The position numbers were made by a program, and so were the translations under genes. A stretch of 64,000 bases of DNA from Datnioides undecimradiatus. Its lineage: Eukaryota > Chordata > Actinopteri > Lobotiformes > Datnioididae. The notes beneath the pieces are model-generated. The model did no database searches and had not been told where the DNA came from. It saw only the letters and a list, made by a program, of their open reading frames with translations. Location: assembly GCA_008933995.1 (NCBI GenBank), contig WARS01000034.1, forward strand, positions 3,388,707 to 3,452,706, in the 5' to 3' direction. Positions 13,701-26,900 of this stretch are shown here, piece after piece; position 1 is the stretch's first letter; each line of letters starts with the position of its first letter.

Positions 13701-14599
13701 TGTCTTAGATGACTGTTCGTCTTGGCAATATTTCGGAAATGAGCGCATTTGAAAGCAGCAGTGGCCTTACAGGCTTAACTTTTAATATTCTTCTTCATGG
13801 ATACTGTTAAGAAACAGTACAGAGGTGGTGCAGCGAACGCAACACGCAGCCTTTTCTGGCTGCGCCTCCGACGCTATACATCACACGGCAGACAAGATAC
13901 AGATACTTTGTTACAAAGAGTGCTCCGATCCTAAAATGTCAACTGTCACTTAAGCCGTAGCAGTTAACAATGACATTTATCAACCATCTCATAGTTAGAG
14001 GACTGATCTAGGACCTGTTTGCTAAACCCCCAAACCACAAAGAGATTGATGGATGCACAGGAGCCATCAGAAATGTGCAGTAAATAGGTTTATTCTAATA
14101 GAACAACTGGGGGTCCATTTGCTATGCTAATAACCTTTAAGGTGCCACCGTTCTCTTTTCCCTAATGTTAAATGTATGTTCCTTTCTGTGTGGAACCCAT
14201 GAGAGTCGGTTGGCTCAGGATTTATTTATTTCAGCTGAGACTATTTGAGGGGCTGTGTTCAACCCCAAACCTGGGTGTTAATTTGCTCTTTAAACTGCAC
14301 GCAGAAATGCCTGCCCCCGTTTAATATGGCGCCTTTTTAAAGACACTGCAAATGGGGCAGGGGAAAGGACAATTATGCAACTGCACAGAGGGGTTTTATC
14401 TCTCCACTGGTGCAGCCACTGGTAGCTCCATCACACGAGAAGCTGATCTTTGATCCCGGCAGACAGCTGACAATGACAAGGTCAAAAGATTAAGCCGCTA
14501 TATGTCATCAGTTATTTATGTCTCTTTGACTTTGGGACGCTCTTCAAACTCTCACTGACGGCTACAATAGGTCTCATCACGCCGGGTGCCACATAGTGC
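7741..14599. other. long non-coding stretch, no gene seen
   Basis: Nearly 7 kb without a recognisable exon, RNA gene or transposon. A small GC-rich patch at about 8450-8620 contains the inverted hexamer CAGAGC-AC-GCTCTG (8506-8519) and may be a repeat remnant, but I cannot assign it. Homopolymer-rich spots occur near 10395. The remainder has the non-repetitive look of intergenic or intronic fish DNA with scattered homeodomain-type cores. Confidence 0.55.
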
Positions 14600-14765
14600 G
14601 AGGACACCAGGCCGCGATGAGAGCCACTGCCACCGGGCTAAAGTTATTTATTTTGAGAATTGAGTTTCCAAAAGGGCCACTGTTGGAGGGATCAGAATTG
14701 CTCGGGGCGTGAATTCATGTTTATACCGTTGCCAGGGCAACCAGCGTAGCGATCCAACGCCAGGA
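14600..14765. promoter_or_regulatory. candidate regulatory element with palindromic RFX X-box
   Basis: At 14728-14741 the sequence is GTTGCC-AG-GGCAAC, a perfect inverted repeat that fits the RFX X-box consensus (GTNRCC, 0-3 nt, RGYAAC). RFX factors drive ciliary and neural genes. The surrounding 150 bp is non-repetitive. There is no promoter or gene start visible nearby, so if functional it would be a distal site. Motif match is seen directly; binding is inferred. Confidence 0.4.
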
Positions 14766-14797
14766 CAGTAAAATCTGAATGGAGATTTGCTCTTTTC

Positions 14798-14819
14798 TTT
14801 TTTTTTTTTTTTTTTTTTT
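14798..14819. repeat. poly(T) tract, 22 nt
   Basis: Run of 22 T preceded by TCTTTTC. It lies just downstream of the X-box element. No retroposon body was recognised on either side. Confidence 0.9.
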
Positions 14820-16470
14820 CAAGGGGTGCTCACTTTTAAAGCACTGTTCCTTGTATTTTATTTTCAGATCTAAGAATAGTTAGTTGCAGCTTCCCTCACC
14901 TTGAAAAGTATTGTCTGAGCATTTAGTGCAGGGGCTAACAAGGGAGGCTTTATCTTAAAAAGGAAGGCATTAAACTATCGAGGAATAGTTGTAAATACAG
15001 CCCGAACTGAACTGCTGAATTAGTGATTGGGTCTGTTAAGGCTATGCATTTGAAAAAGGCCCTTTTTAAGAAGTTGAGGGGCAAAAAAGCATTAATTTAC
15101 ATCAACATAAAGTGCTATCGATGCATTTGACTTCCACTCCAAGGCTGAGTGCCAGTTCACTGTGTACCATTTAAGGCTCAGGGACCTGCTCTCTCCCCAC
15201 ATGATTTCTCAGAGCTGTACAGGGCAACGTTCTAAAAAAAAAAAAAAGTGTTTATTCTGCTGGGCAGGGGTAAACATCCCTTGGGCCCATCAGTCACTGC
15301 TAGCTGTTTGAGTTCAGTCCAAGATGGCCTACACACACACACACACACACACAGACGCCACCCACCCCCTCAACCCCCCACAGTGAGAGCTGGGAAAACC
15401 TGCATGCCCCATGTGATGTTCCAAACGCTCCCATCTGCCAAGAGTGGTCGGTGTGAATCCAACACTAAACTCTCCCTTATTTTGAGAATTTGTCATTCCA
15501 CTGGGAGCCGTGCTGGAGAGGAATACCTGCTGTCACAACACAGAAAGCGAAGCCAGGCCGTGACCATCCTGAATTCAAAGCAATGCCCCGTATTGACCGC
15601 AATCAAGGCTGGACCGGTTATGCAACAACAAAGTTGACATTCTGGCTGAAAGTCAATCTGTCACTCCGTCCTCAGCGCAGATTCCAGTTTGTGAATTCAC
15701 TCATTAACTGTTATTTCACCCCTGTCAATACTTTATTCATCTCATCTGCCAGAAATGCATTTATGCATTTATTCTTCCTCATTCATTCAAATGGTAAACG
15801 GAGGAGGAAGTGACTGAGTCAGTGGAGGAGATTTGCGTATTACAATCTGTCAAATGTAATTTCTGTACCAAACTTCCAGGATTGTTCCAGTGGTGTACGC
15901 AGAATGAAATCTTTGAATATGTACAGTCTGAATTGCAGCTGCGGTGTGTTGAGGGAAGGCGAGGCGTGGCAAAGCAGCCCTTCAACAATGAAAGTGCTTT
16001 ATGAGCCCTAAAAAGCATTAAAAAGACAAACCTCCTGCAGACGCTTTGGGAACCACAGGTACCCCTAACGAGAGGAAATGAGACCCCTCCCCTCCCCCTC
16101 ATCCCATTATTTGACCCAGGTCTTGATTATAGGACCAGTTTCACAGCTTGTCTGTTATGCCCTGTTCAAACATGTCATTTCCCATTTACGTACAAGTCAC
16201 TTCGCCCAGGATGATAAACACGAGGGAAAAACATGGCCTCTGCAGTGAAGCCAGCAGGGTGCTCCCGTATTTCACACGATTTCATCACTGTGTCCATTTG
16301 TATTACGCCTGTTGTTTGAAAGCTGACACCCTCTACTGTTCCTCTGTTGAAGGGGATACAACAGATTACATGATCTTCTTATAGAGGAAATGGTGTTATT
16401 ACAAGATATTGCATGATATTTGGATCTCGAAACACTCAATTCAATTAGACTCTGGTGTCATATCCCATAA
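14820..16470. other. non-coding sequence, no gene seen
   Basis: Contains an (AC)n microsatellite at 15331-15353 and otherwise unique-looking sequence. Two overlapping open frames of 129 and 107 codons at 15248-15813 run through or next to the microsatellite and show no domain, so they are not called as genes. Confidence 0.5.
15331..15353. repeat. (AC)n microsatellite
   Basis: About eleven AC units, uninterrupted. Likely polymorphic between individuals, as is usual for dinucleotide tracts of this length. Confidence 0.95.
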
Positions 16471-16496
16471 AAATTATAATTATATAATTATAATTT
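16471..16496. repeat. perfect 26-bp A/T palindrome
   Basis: The 26 bases from 16471 to 16496 are made only of A and T and equal their own reverse complement with no central spacer. The core is built on repeated TTATAATTA-type units. Such sequences can extrude as cruciforms and are often unstable. It sits in a generally AT-rich stretch to about 16700. It may be chance slippage product or a remnant of an inverted-repeat transposon tip. Confidence 0.9.
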
Positions 16497-19400
16497 AAAA
16501 ATTCTATAATTATACTTTTTATAACTTTAACTTTATTTACAGCCTTTGACGCCAACAAAACCAAAAACTGCAGGTTTAGTTACAAACATTTACTTCCTAA
16601 ATTTTGTTTTTTGCTTTCTCTGGGAAATATCTAACTTAGAAGTTATTTCAGTTATTTTTTAGAATTTTAAAAGAATACATTTTTATTTTGTCTTTTGAGG
16701 CCTTGGCAAGAATCATGAGCCGCTAATGTTAATGATAAACCCTCATTGTGCACAACAATCATGTGTGCATCATCAAAGTTGAGAGTGCCGGGGTAATAAT
16801 TTCACTGGTCACTGTTTCAATGAACCTAAATTGTCACTGAAACACTTTTGTATTTGCTCAACTCAGATGGTACAGCCTGTTCATCAAATTACTTGTGCTT
16901 TTACTGTACGTTCCTGAATGGATGATCAGGGAAATAATCAAATGAAATCAGAGAAATAATCAAAAGGGGAAAAAAGCCCAAATAATGTCTGATTATAAAA
17001 TTGCCGCTTGTCAAATTTCAGCCTTCGGGTTTTGATGAGGATAAAGTCTGGTCCAATACACAGCAGCGAAAAAAACACAAAAGCAAGCAAAAGGGAAAAA
17101 AAAACAAAACAACAAACACACAAAATAAAGTGAATTCAGAACAAACCATTAACCTTGATTGCTTGTTTTGTGTGACAGCCAGGTGAGGGGAAAAACAGAA
17201 TTTTTTTTTTTTTTAAAAGGTAGCGATAGAAGACGTAATTCCTCTCTGGCATGCGTTGCACTTGGCAGCATTTCAAGGTAGGATTTCACAATTTACGACA
17301 CAAACACAGAGAACAACGCGAGCGTGCTTCTTCGTCTTCAGCTATTCAAGTGCAGATTTAATGGCGCGTACACATGCACACTTGAATACAGAACGAAGGG
17401 CAGAAGCCAAACTCTATTTGCAGAGGTGTGGAAGACTTGAGCGACAAGCTCATTATGCAGTTCGGGACATACTGTATCATCGATTAACATTCATCATGCT
17501 CAATCTACCTCAAACTCCTCGTTGCCAAACCTGCGCTGCAAATGCAAAGTAGACCCCCACCCCTTCCACTGCCACAGCCATATTTGCAGACAGAGGTTAA
17601 TGGGAATGGAGCACCGTGTCACTGTATTGCCATGTATTAAGACGACCTGCAGCTGGAAGGTTCAGGACAAGTGACGTTTACCCAGCAACACCCTAACAAC
17701 ATGTCGGAGCGATCCACCGCCGCTCGGGTCAGCCAGTCAGGGACTGCGTTGAAGTGCGCCGCTCCCTGGTTGCGAAGGCATAAAAAAAAGCATGCAGCAG
17801 GAGTCAAGAGCCGTGATGAGGAACAGCAATTAATACATACATCATACCAGCACACCGTCGCTGGCTATCACGTATACAGCAGCATGGTGTTTCACTGATT
17901 AGCTGTCCAGGGCTGAAGACAGCGAGCACAGTGAGCAGGGGAGTCTGTTTACAGACCTGAGAGCAGCGAGGGGATTTGCACTGGGGATAGGTGAGACCTT
18001 TACTCATTAAAGTACCTCAGAACAGTGTCTTTTTACTGTCCTGCTGGCATATTTCAGAAGAGAGGAGGTGATAAAATGTTATTTTCATCAAGGTTGCTTT
18101 CATGTTGTCCGGCACTTACTGCAATTGAGCTTAATAAGCAGCAGCAGACTTTGTTCCATCTGTGTTTTGCTTCTGAGGCTGCAGTGAGGCCTACCCTCTG
18201 ATTGGAGGAGATGGCATAAAGAAAACCAAAATAATAAACAAAACAAAGCATGATCGATATTTTCCCAGAAAGAGGCAAACCTGTAACCTAACTCAAAGAT
18301 AAAGCAGCAGAGGACAGCGCACTGTGTGTTGCAGATGCAAAGCATGATATGAGGTCGCTATAGAAGCTACATTAGCACTGCTTGCAAACCGAGCTTGATT
18401 CACTGTAAATAAACAGTAAATTCAGACTTACTGGTTGAGGTGAGAGAGCTGAACCTGAGAGTTCCTGGAGGAGAAACATCTTTAAACAATGTATTAATAA
18501 CTGCTGCACATGTATGGAATATAAGGATAAGGTTGGTGTAATAACTAAGGAAAGACCAAAATAAAGCAAAATTGTCATACAGTAATTGATAATCACAGTC
18601 TACAAGACTCCAGCAGGCAGTAGAATTGAGCATAAAACACATAGGGAAATATTAATAACTAATGTCGCAGCACCCTTAGCTTTAAACCTGTCCAATTAGT
18701 GCTGTCATAACATGACTGCATGGCAATTAACCCTTTAAACCCCGCGGTGTTCTTTTTCTGCTCAGTTTTCACTGAGGCTTCAGCATTTCTCTACACACCT
18801 TGATGTATTGGCTATACTATATTGTTGTTTGCACTGTAAGAGCCTTGATGATTGGATATGCTGACGCTTAAGTTGCTGTCAAAATGTATGGGGGCAAATG
18901 GATATGAAAACCTATTGCTTTCTGTCTTCTATCTGTGGTAAACCTGGATGTGCAGCAGCACCTGTAATCTGGGCCGTTCAAACAGCTGGTAGCTACTCCT
19001 GTCTGCACTGTGGATTCACCAAATGTGCAGTCAGCATTCACATTGCTCATTTTTGACGTATAGAAGAAAACAAATGAAATAGATGAGGCAAAATCAGAAG
19101 CATCTTCATTCTTTCTACATGTATTTATGAATACTACAGGTTGGACAGTGGATATACCATAATTATGTGTATGTCTGTCTGTTCACAGGTAGTTGAATTA
19201 TAAGTTTAGTTTTGTAATATTACATTCCATATCTTGGACGAGGACAAAAATGAGTTTTCTCTCTCACTATGAGCCAGAACCCTCCACTTCAGTCACACCT
19301 CCGTATACCAGGCTTTTCACTTTTATTCCTTTCTGTATATTTAAAGTTTGTGCAGAGAGGTTTGTTCATATATCATTCATGGCCTGATTTATAGAACATT

Positions 19401-20950
19401 TTATTCATGGAAAAAGGCAAAAATGTCTTTTTGAGCTGTAGACAACATTTTCTGATTTATGAAGTGATAAAAAAAAAGAGACTAAACAAGAATTTTGAAC
19501 ATGCTCTATCCAATATTCATAACCCTGCTATGGAAATCTCTGCAATTTACCATGTTTAATTAGATAACGCTTCATTTGCACACATTTCAATAAACTTGTT
19601 GCTTCAAATGTTTCTTGTTGATATAGCTGAAGTCAGAGAACAGACTCCACACAAATTTACATCAACACTTGGTCAGCGGAGCAGCAATCTCTGGCACACA
19701 CATAAAGTTCACACAGAATCAATAGATAAAAGGAACAGAAGCTGAGGATCAGCTTTATGAAAACCAACGCCCAGGAGTGACCAGAATTAGTCAGCGCAGG
19801 TCAGAAACAAACAAGCCCCGCAGACATTATGTGGATTCGCGTCTGCGATTGCCTTCATGAGGTCAAATGTAGCAATAAATCACAAGGTATGAACCCCAGA
19901 CTGAGCGAGCCAATGGAAGAGTTGAAATGACTGTCGTAGATACACACTTCCTGTGAGTTTACCTGACCTTTGGGCTCGCTGTATGCTGCATGTTGCACAA
20001 TTATTTTGAAATGTTTCTCCCAAAAATAGCAGCAGGAATAATACTAAACCCGCCACTGAGAGTTTCTAAAGATAATGCTGCTCTGTTTTCTTAACGATAA
20101 ACACTGTGATCTACACCCATTTTCTCTGATTATGCAGTTCAGCTTGAACCAGCCTCAAAATGTGGGAAGTTCAGTCTGCAGTGTGGAAGTTTGCTAAAGG
20201 TCACACAAGGCTGGCGTACTGTACTGTGGAGAATGGTGAACCGAATGTGGAACTGCTGAGGTGGAGCAAAACGTTGTTTACTTTGATGCCACGCAACACT
20301 TCAGAGTGCAGCCGCTCAAACACACCTCTCACTCTGAGGGAAGGCGAGGCCGATGCACAGCACATTAGAAGAAGCAGAACTGCACTTCGCCTCATTTTGG
20401 CTGATCAGCTAAATCCACATAATGTGTGGGGTTGTTTGCAAAATGAGAGGAGTTGCACACAGAACAGTCGCAGGACAATAAGGTTAATTCCTCTCTCTGC
20501 AAATCACCTTTTTAAGTGAGCAGCCCAATCAAGCTGTTGCGCTATTCTCCAGAAAACACTGAGGAGGTGTTTTATTGTGTGTATACTGGTACATCCTGCA
20601 CCAATCCCACCCAGCGGTCGCCCCGGTCTCATGTTTATAATGCACATTTAATGAAACGTGGCTTGCATCATTGTCAGTGGGTAACACACAGTGCTGTGAG
20701 ATGCCTTTGCTTCTGTGACCACACAGTGTATTCACACACACTCTTCTGGCACAATTTTCCCATACAGTTATTACAAAACGAGTGACTGTATGACTTTATT
20801 GTCAGACCTTGATCCATTTAGCATCATGCGGCACAGTCACACCCACCTCAAATGCATAAAGGCCACAGTGAAAATTCCCACAGTGAAATTTACATTTTTT
20901 AATATCTATATATTTTTTAATAGCCCAGAAACTTGTAGCACGTTTGAAAT
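16497..20950. other. non-coding sequence, no gene seen
   Basis: No gene, RNA or transposon recognised over about 4.4 kb. Short A- or T-runs occur near 17095-17105, 17200 and 19470. A REST half-site-like GGACAGCGC at 18312-18320 lacks a correctly spaced left half and is not called. Confidence 0.55.
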
Positions 20951-20953
20951 GAG

Positions 20954-20977
20954 CCCATAGGTGGCGCCACCTGCTGT
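20954..20977. promoter_or_regulatory. CTCF-like site, palindromic
   Basis: AGGTGGCGCCACCT at 20959-20972 is a perfect 14-bp palindrome containing the AGGTGGCGC core of the vertebrate CTCF motif on each strand. By eye the plus-strand match (20954-20967) and the minus-strand match (20964-20977) each agree with about 12 of 14 consensus positions. CTCF sites commonly mark domain borders or enhancer contacts, but occupancy cannot be judged from sequence. Confidence 0.4.
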
Positions 20978-23900
20978 TGTGGATGGAAAGCTCATGCCAA
21001 GAGTTGTGCTGTATTGTTGTCTTTGCAGGACTTGTAAGAGCCGCTGTCTTTGTTTCTGAGGTGTGTTAGAAAGCTGATGTTGTTGTTTGATAGCTACGTT
21101 TGGTATTTGCAAACCACACTGCGTTTCTTAGTAAATCACATGGCATTTGGAAAACACGTTTGTTTGTTTGGTTGGTTTCGGCAGCAAATGAACTCCATAG
21201 CAGTGCATCCGGTTTGTTTTCTGTGCTTACTAGCTGCTAAAATGTCTGGAAATGCAGTTTACAGTTAGTATTGGTTTATGTCTTGTGGGTGGGTGGGTGT
21301 ATACCTAAATGCATGAATGCATTGATTTGCTTCAAAAGGACCCTCTTGTACTGTAAGCATCCAACCTTTAATTGTGGGCCACAGTGGGTACATGTTACAT
21401 AGCAGTTATGCACGTGTATACACACACACACACACACACACAGAAACAGCTATCAAAGTGGTTCCAACAAAAAAGTCAGGTAAGCTAGGTTAAACGGCCC
21501 CTATAGACCGCCTGACTGATTTAAAACTCAAAGGCCACCTGCCTGGCACCCTTGGGCCTGTAATTGCCATCACTACACTGACAGCTAGAAAATCACACAA
21601 GAAAGGGATTATCCTGTGGAAGAAGGTCTTGTGTGGAGCAGAAGCACACGGTTGATTGCATTAAGATGCTCGAGGAGCCCACCCCCGTGGCGGACTTAAA
21701 TAAAAAAAAAAAAGCTGTGGAAGCTGTACAATGTGTTTTTTAAGGCGCTTTCAGTTAGAGACTGCTGTAAATCAGCGGCGACAAAGTTGGAGATCAATAC
21801 AGAGTGAAGCAGGTTACAAAACAGGTGCAGAGGTTAACAGCAGGCTAGCTAGTTGTTATTTAAAGACAGTACACAACACCATGATTCTGTCATTAATCAT
21901 CCACACATCTACAAGCAACCTGCAGATGCCTGGATGTATTAAAGTCACAACCACACACATAAATGAAAATGTTTATTCAAATGAGTCAATTTCAGTTAGT
22001 GTTAGAAATACTGTTTAATTCCCAAACCAAAGAGCAACAACCCCAAAACATCCCAGGTTAATAGTTGTAGCTGCCGTCAAATGTCAAAAGTCTGTCTCAC
22101 ATGAACACTGTTGTACAAATGAATAAAACAAACCCGACAGCATTTATACAGAGGCTCAGAGACGCTGGCCAGTTCGGTCACAAAATGCTGCGATTGTGTA
22201 AAGCACTGTGGAAACTGCCATCCTCGACTGAACCGAAGCTGCCACGTGTGTCCTTTTGCCCATGAGTGTTGTTTTTCTTGCTTTTTCTCCAATTTTTCAA
22301 AGTGCAGCTGTGTCCAACACATCATAATCTATAAATCACTTAGATATGTTGAAAGTGGTGCTAAAATTGAACAACCCACGCTCTTTAGTCCAAATCAAAA
22401 ATTGATTTGTTTGTCTGATCTCTATTCAATTTCCTCATAAGCTGCAGGAAAACACTTCTGAGTTCCCTGCTTTCTCTGGAACCCCTTTTTAAGGTCACAG
22501 ACAAACTGCACTCACATATCTGAAGTTCTCTCTCCACGGCACTCCAAAGCTAGCCTAGCGTTACATAATTTGCAACCCAGATAAAGTTAAGACTAATAAA
22601 CAAGTAGACTTTGCCAGGCTAACGGCTAAATACAGCATAGTGCACGGGCAGCGTCATGTCAGTTGCGTGGATGAGATCGGTGTACCCTGGTACAGTGGAA
22701 GAACTTCACCAACACAGGTTCACCTTGGCCATGACAGCTGAGGTGGTAAACCTGTATCTGCACACAGCTCGTCACGCTCCACATCTTCTCTTTGCTTTGC
22801 AACCTTAAAGAGCTGTACGACTAGGCCGGCAATGTGAAGGTAAAGGATGGTAGCAGCGAGCTCTCTGTTGTACAGCTGCCACTGGCACTTCTCTACCTGG
22901 AGCAACATCCTGCGTTACAATATTTAGCTTCTAGGTAGAATAGCTGAATTTACATTTTAGTGCTTGGATCTTGGACCACATCCAAAATACCAAAGCGCTT
23001 CCTAACAGATCCTCTAAAGCTAAAGGCTCCATGGTCGTCTGGTGCACTGGGAATAGAGAATCTAACCATTTTACCAGAGTCTGCGCAACTCTTAGAACCC
23101 CTCACTGTGGTCAACCAAGAACAAAAAGTAGTAGGCCACATTAAGCTCTAAGCTGTTGTTTTGGAAATGAACTTTGCAGAAGGCCACGAGGTGAAATGAT
23201 TCCTTTAGGGTGAAAGCTGTATTCACAGATAAAATCTCAGACCCGGCAAAAGGCCCATTTCACATTACAAAGTGAAATGCATGGAAACTCGTCCAACCAA
23301 CGGGGAACCACGTTTTTGCAAAACCACATCAGTCCTATTGCGAGCTGGATTTAAACAGGCTGCTCTTCTGCTCGCTGCCCTTACACAGTAGATTTGATTT
23401 TGGAGATGCAATCTGTGGGACCTAAAATGCACAAGCTTTAATCGAATGTTGACCAGGCTAAGAGTAAATAAACACAAAGACAAATCACATTTGTGAGTGG
23501 CATAATTAAGCTGGCTGTGTGCTGACTCTGTTTCAGCAGTTATTTGCAGCTCACTGGATATGTAGAGAAGCTTGCACTGATCTGTGGAAGTGAAAAACAG
23601 ATGAGAGCAACATTTTAGATATAAATGCCTGTATGTCATGCGTTTTCATTTGCCCTTGGAAAATAACATGGAATGACAGAAAACTCATTTTCTGCAAATT
23701 AGAATGCATTAACAAGCTGCAAATGGCACTTTCTAGCAATTTACCCTGACCTTTGCATTATGTTTTTGAACACATTCTGTTTAACGTTTTAGCATGATGT
23801 TGCTAGACCAAAATATTTGGATTCTGCGACGATGTCTCCCATAAATATCTGACCAAAATGAAAGGGAAACGCGTGGAACTGTCAATCCGGGCAAATGAGC

Positions 23901-26900
23901 TAAAGCTAAGGAATAATCTTCCAAACTGCTCGTGTCAGATGATGTCTTACAGCTGAAAATGTGCTCTCCACTGGGGTTGATGATGGACACGCTCATATTT
24001 ATTTGGCTGACAGATCTCGGAGCATGGGGAAAGTGGACCTATTCATCTACTGGCACCTGACTCTGACCTGAGTCTTCGGTCACAGATAGGGAAGACAAAT
24101 AGACCTGTATCTGACGCGTGACATTGTTACAACTCAAAGGCAGGGACTGGAAAGCTTCTGCTGCTTTTATATTTTTCAAAAAGAAACAAAACATCTCTTG
24201 GTGACATTTTATTTTTCCTGACTGACTGGCGTGGAATACAAATAATGTGGTGGTGATTAAAAGAAATGGCACCGAGGCATTATTTCCCAGCAGCGAAAGG
24301 AAACCTCTTACCATTCCACGCTCGTGTCAAGTGACGCCAGCCATCTCTCTCGCACGGCCTCACTGTTTGCTTCCTCTATTTATTAACGCCAGCAGTTGGC
24401 AGTTTAGGCTGGTATCAACTTTAGACCATGAATCACCTAATTTACCTCCGGTCTGCCCAAGAATAGCTCATTATACTTCAGCCTTGAAACACAATTGCAG
24501 TGTCCAGCTCAAGGAGTGCCGAGATCCCTTCATCTTACTACTCTCAATATTGAGATGAGGTGATGTAAATGTGCCTGACCCTCTTACTCCTCTCTTTATC
24601 TAATAAGGTGATGCTAGAGATAGGTTAGCCACTTGAAGGGCTGCTGTTAAGCCTAATTAATACATCATAGCAGCTGCATGCGTCCTTCTATACGCAATGA
24701 TATTCACGGAGGCAGAGAGGAGGGTGGATGCTTTAACTGTTCTTTGTGGATATACCGTTTGACTTGACCTTTAACCCCCACTTGTCTGCACATAGGGCGC
24801 ACAATAAAAGGCTGAGCACACTAACTGTAACTGCTCACAGTGCACAATATTAGCAACAGTGCAAACATCTATTGTTGGTAACAGAGAATTAGGGCGTTAT
24901 TTTTAACACGACTGAGTGGCTGTTTGAATGCAAGCTTGCATTTATTCCCAGCATCATAATAGCCCAGCTGACCAGCCAAGTAGCGTCAGCTGCTGTGCAG
25001 GGAAATCGAGCCCGAGTTTTAAGATAATCTTCCAACTGTGATCCCATCTGCCAAACCTGTTACTATATTAATGTGTCAAGGATGATACACAGCTGGGGAT
25101 TTACAGCATTCAACATGAGGCGATCGTGAGCCCATACTCAGATGCTGTTCAAAGGCCTGGCGTCACTCCTCTTTCTCTTTTCTGACACGTCCAATGATAA
25201 AACCAAACCCAAACAATGTGTCAGTCCATCTTTGATGCTCATCTTCCTGGCCCTGACTGTGCTGCTCAAGCCCATCAGATTTTACTTAACATCTTAATCT
25301 TAGTAACAGTTTTTAAATATAATGTTGACAGGCTGAGTGATCTTGTCTGGGACTATTTTCAGCTGCGAATTAATATTCATTTTTTGTTGAGTATTTACTG
25401 CAACAGGAGGGTAGAACATGATACCCGGTACAACAATGTTGCTCACTGATGTGTTTTTAATGGCTTCTGGACTGGCACATAGGCACAGACAACATCAGAC
25501 TATGGCTTCACATGCAACAGCTGACAGATCAGTGCACTGTTGGCTTGGCTGTTTTCACGGGATCAGAACTTGTTGCTATTTGTTTAAAGGTAATTAAAAT
25601 GTAAAGTCATGCACATTTATGTGTTTTTAGAGTTTTAGCATCATTGTTTGATCCGGGGAGAGAGAATCTTGGAATCACAAATAAGAAACAACACTATCAA
25701 TCCGTTTGTGTGTTTTGGGGTTTTTTTGGAACATGTTCCTCTATTTGCATTTCCAACAGTTCTGTTATACCCAGCATGCAGCAATGAAACAGGAAAATAT
25801 CGATGCCAGTTTTAGTATGGCTTGTACGGCCTCCATGGGATGCTCTGATTTCAACAGATTTGATGCCAAACATGCCATGTCTTCTAATATGGGTGCACTG
25901 TTTTTTGCAAACTCCTTTTACATTCAAGGACCCACAGGAATGCTAGATATGCCGAAATATAGATTATAGTTTATAATATATATAATTAATTATTTTATGC
26001 TATATTTACACACTTCAAATCATTTCAAAATGCAAGATTAATGACACTTAGAGACTACTGGATGATGGGAAAATGCAGATAGGAAAAATGATTCAGTGAG
26101 CATGGAGATGATGGCGGCAGCAGCAGAGGGTAATTTTCGTCATACTAGAATTCATACAATGATCCAATGTATAATTACCATTATAGGCTTTTATGAAGAG
26201 ATGGACACCTCAGATCAGGTGACCAGAGCGCTCCTCTCTACCCGCTCTCCTTCTGCAATTGAAACTTCAGCCCTCCATCTTTTTGTCTGCAGAAATCAGA
26301 TTAATGGCGGCGTCGTGTGACACGTGTTTAAAAGTGGCCGCAGTTTCTTTTTATGAAGGCCTAATGCATCTTCTCTGAACTGTGCAACTCCACCGGCTTG
26401 GCAGTGTCTTTCTGATTAAACATGACCAACAGAGGTTTCCATGTAAACAGCACGAATTTGTTTGCATTCATAATTTCACTCAAACAGAGTATGTTGTTAC
26501 ACCGCAAAGGCGACAGTATGTTTAATTTATTATGTTTACAAGGCTACAATATTTATTTCCCAATTTTCAGCACAGTAGTGGAAATCGGTTGAACGTTATG
26601 CTGAGCATGTGTGGCTGCTCAACATAGTGTGGCCTGTCTGTGCATCAAGCAGGTCTTATTCTACGATGCATGCAATAATGGAGCTATAGTGACTCAGTCT
26701 TGTCCATAATGACTGACTTTATGCATTTGAGAATTCCAAATCTTAAATTCCAGACATTGATTGCAGACGATTGCAGCTCATTTCCACAGGTGCTCAAAGA
26801 AATCCATATTTAAAAACTGAAATCACATCTTTTATTGTAGATACAATGTATAATTATGTTACTGACTGAAATTTGGAAGTATGGAAAGACAGAAATCGCA

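Noticed and set aside
18301-18325. REST (NRSF)-like GGACAGCGC
   Set aside because: The CAGCA half upstream has the wrong spacing, and the remaining positions fit poorly.
22720-23151. Adjacent small frames of balanced composition (minus 22720-22908, plus 22960-23151)
   Set aside because: Considered as exons of an unknown gene, but no family, splice-bounded pairing or conserved motif could be shown.
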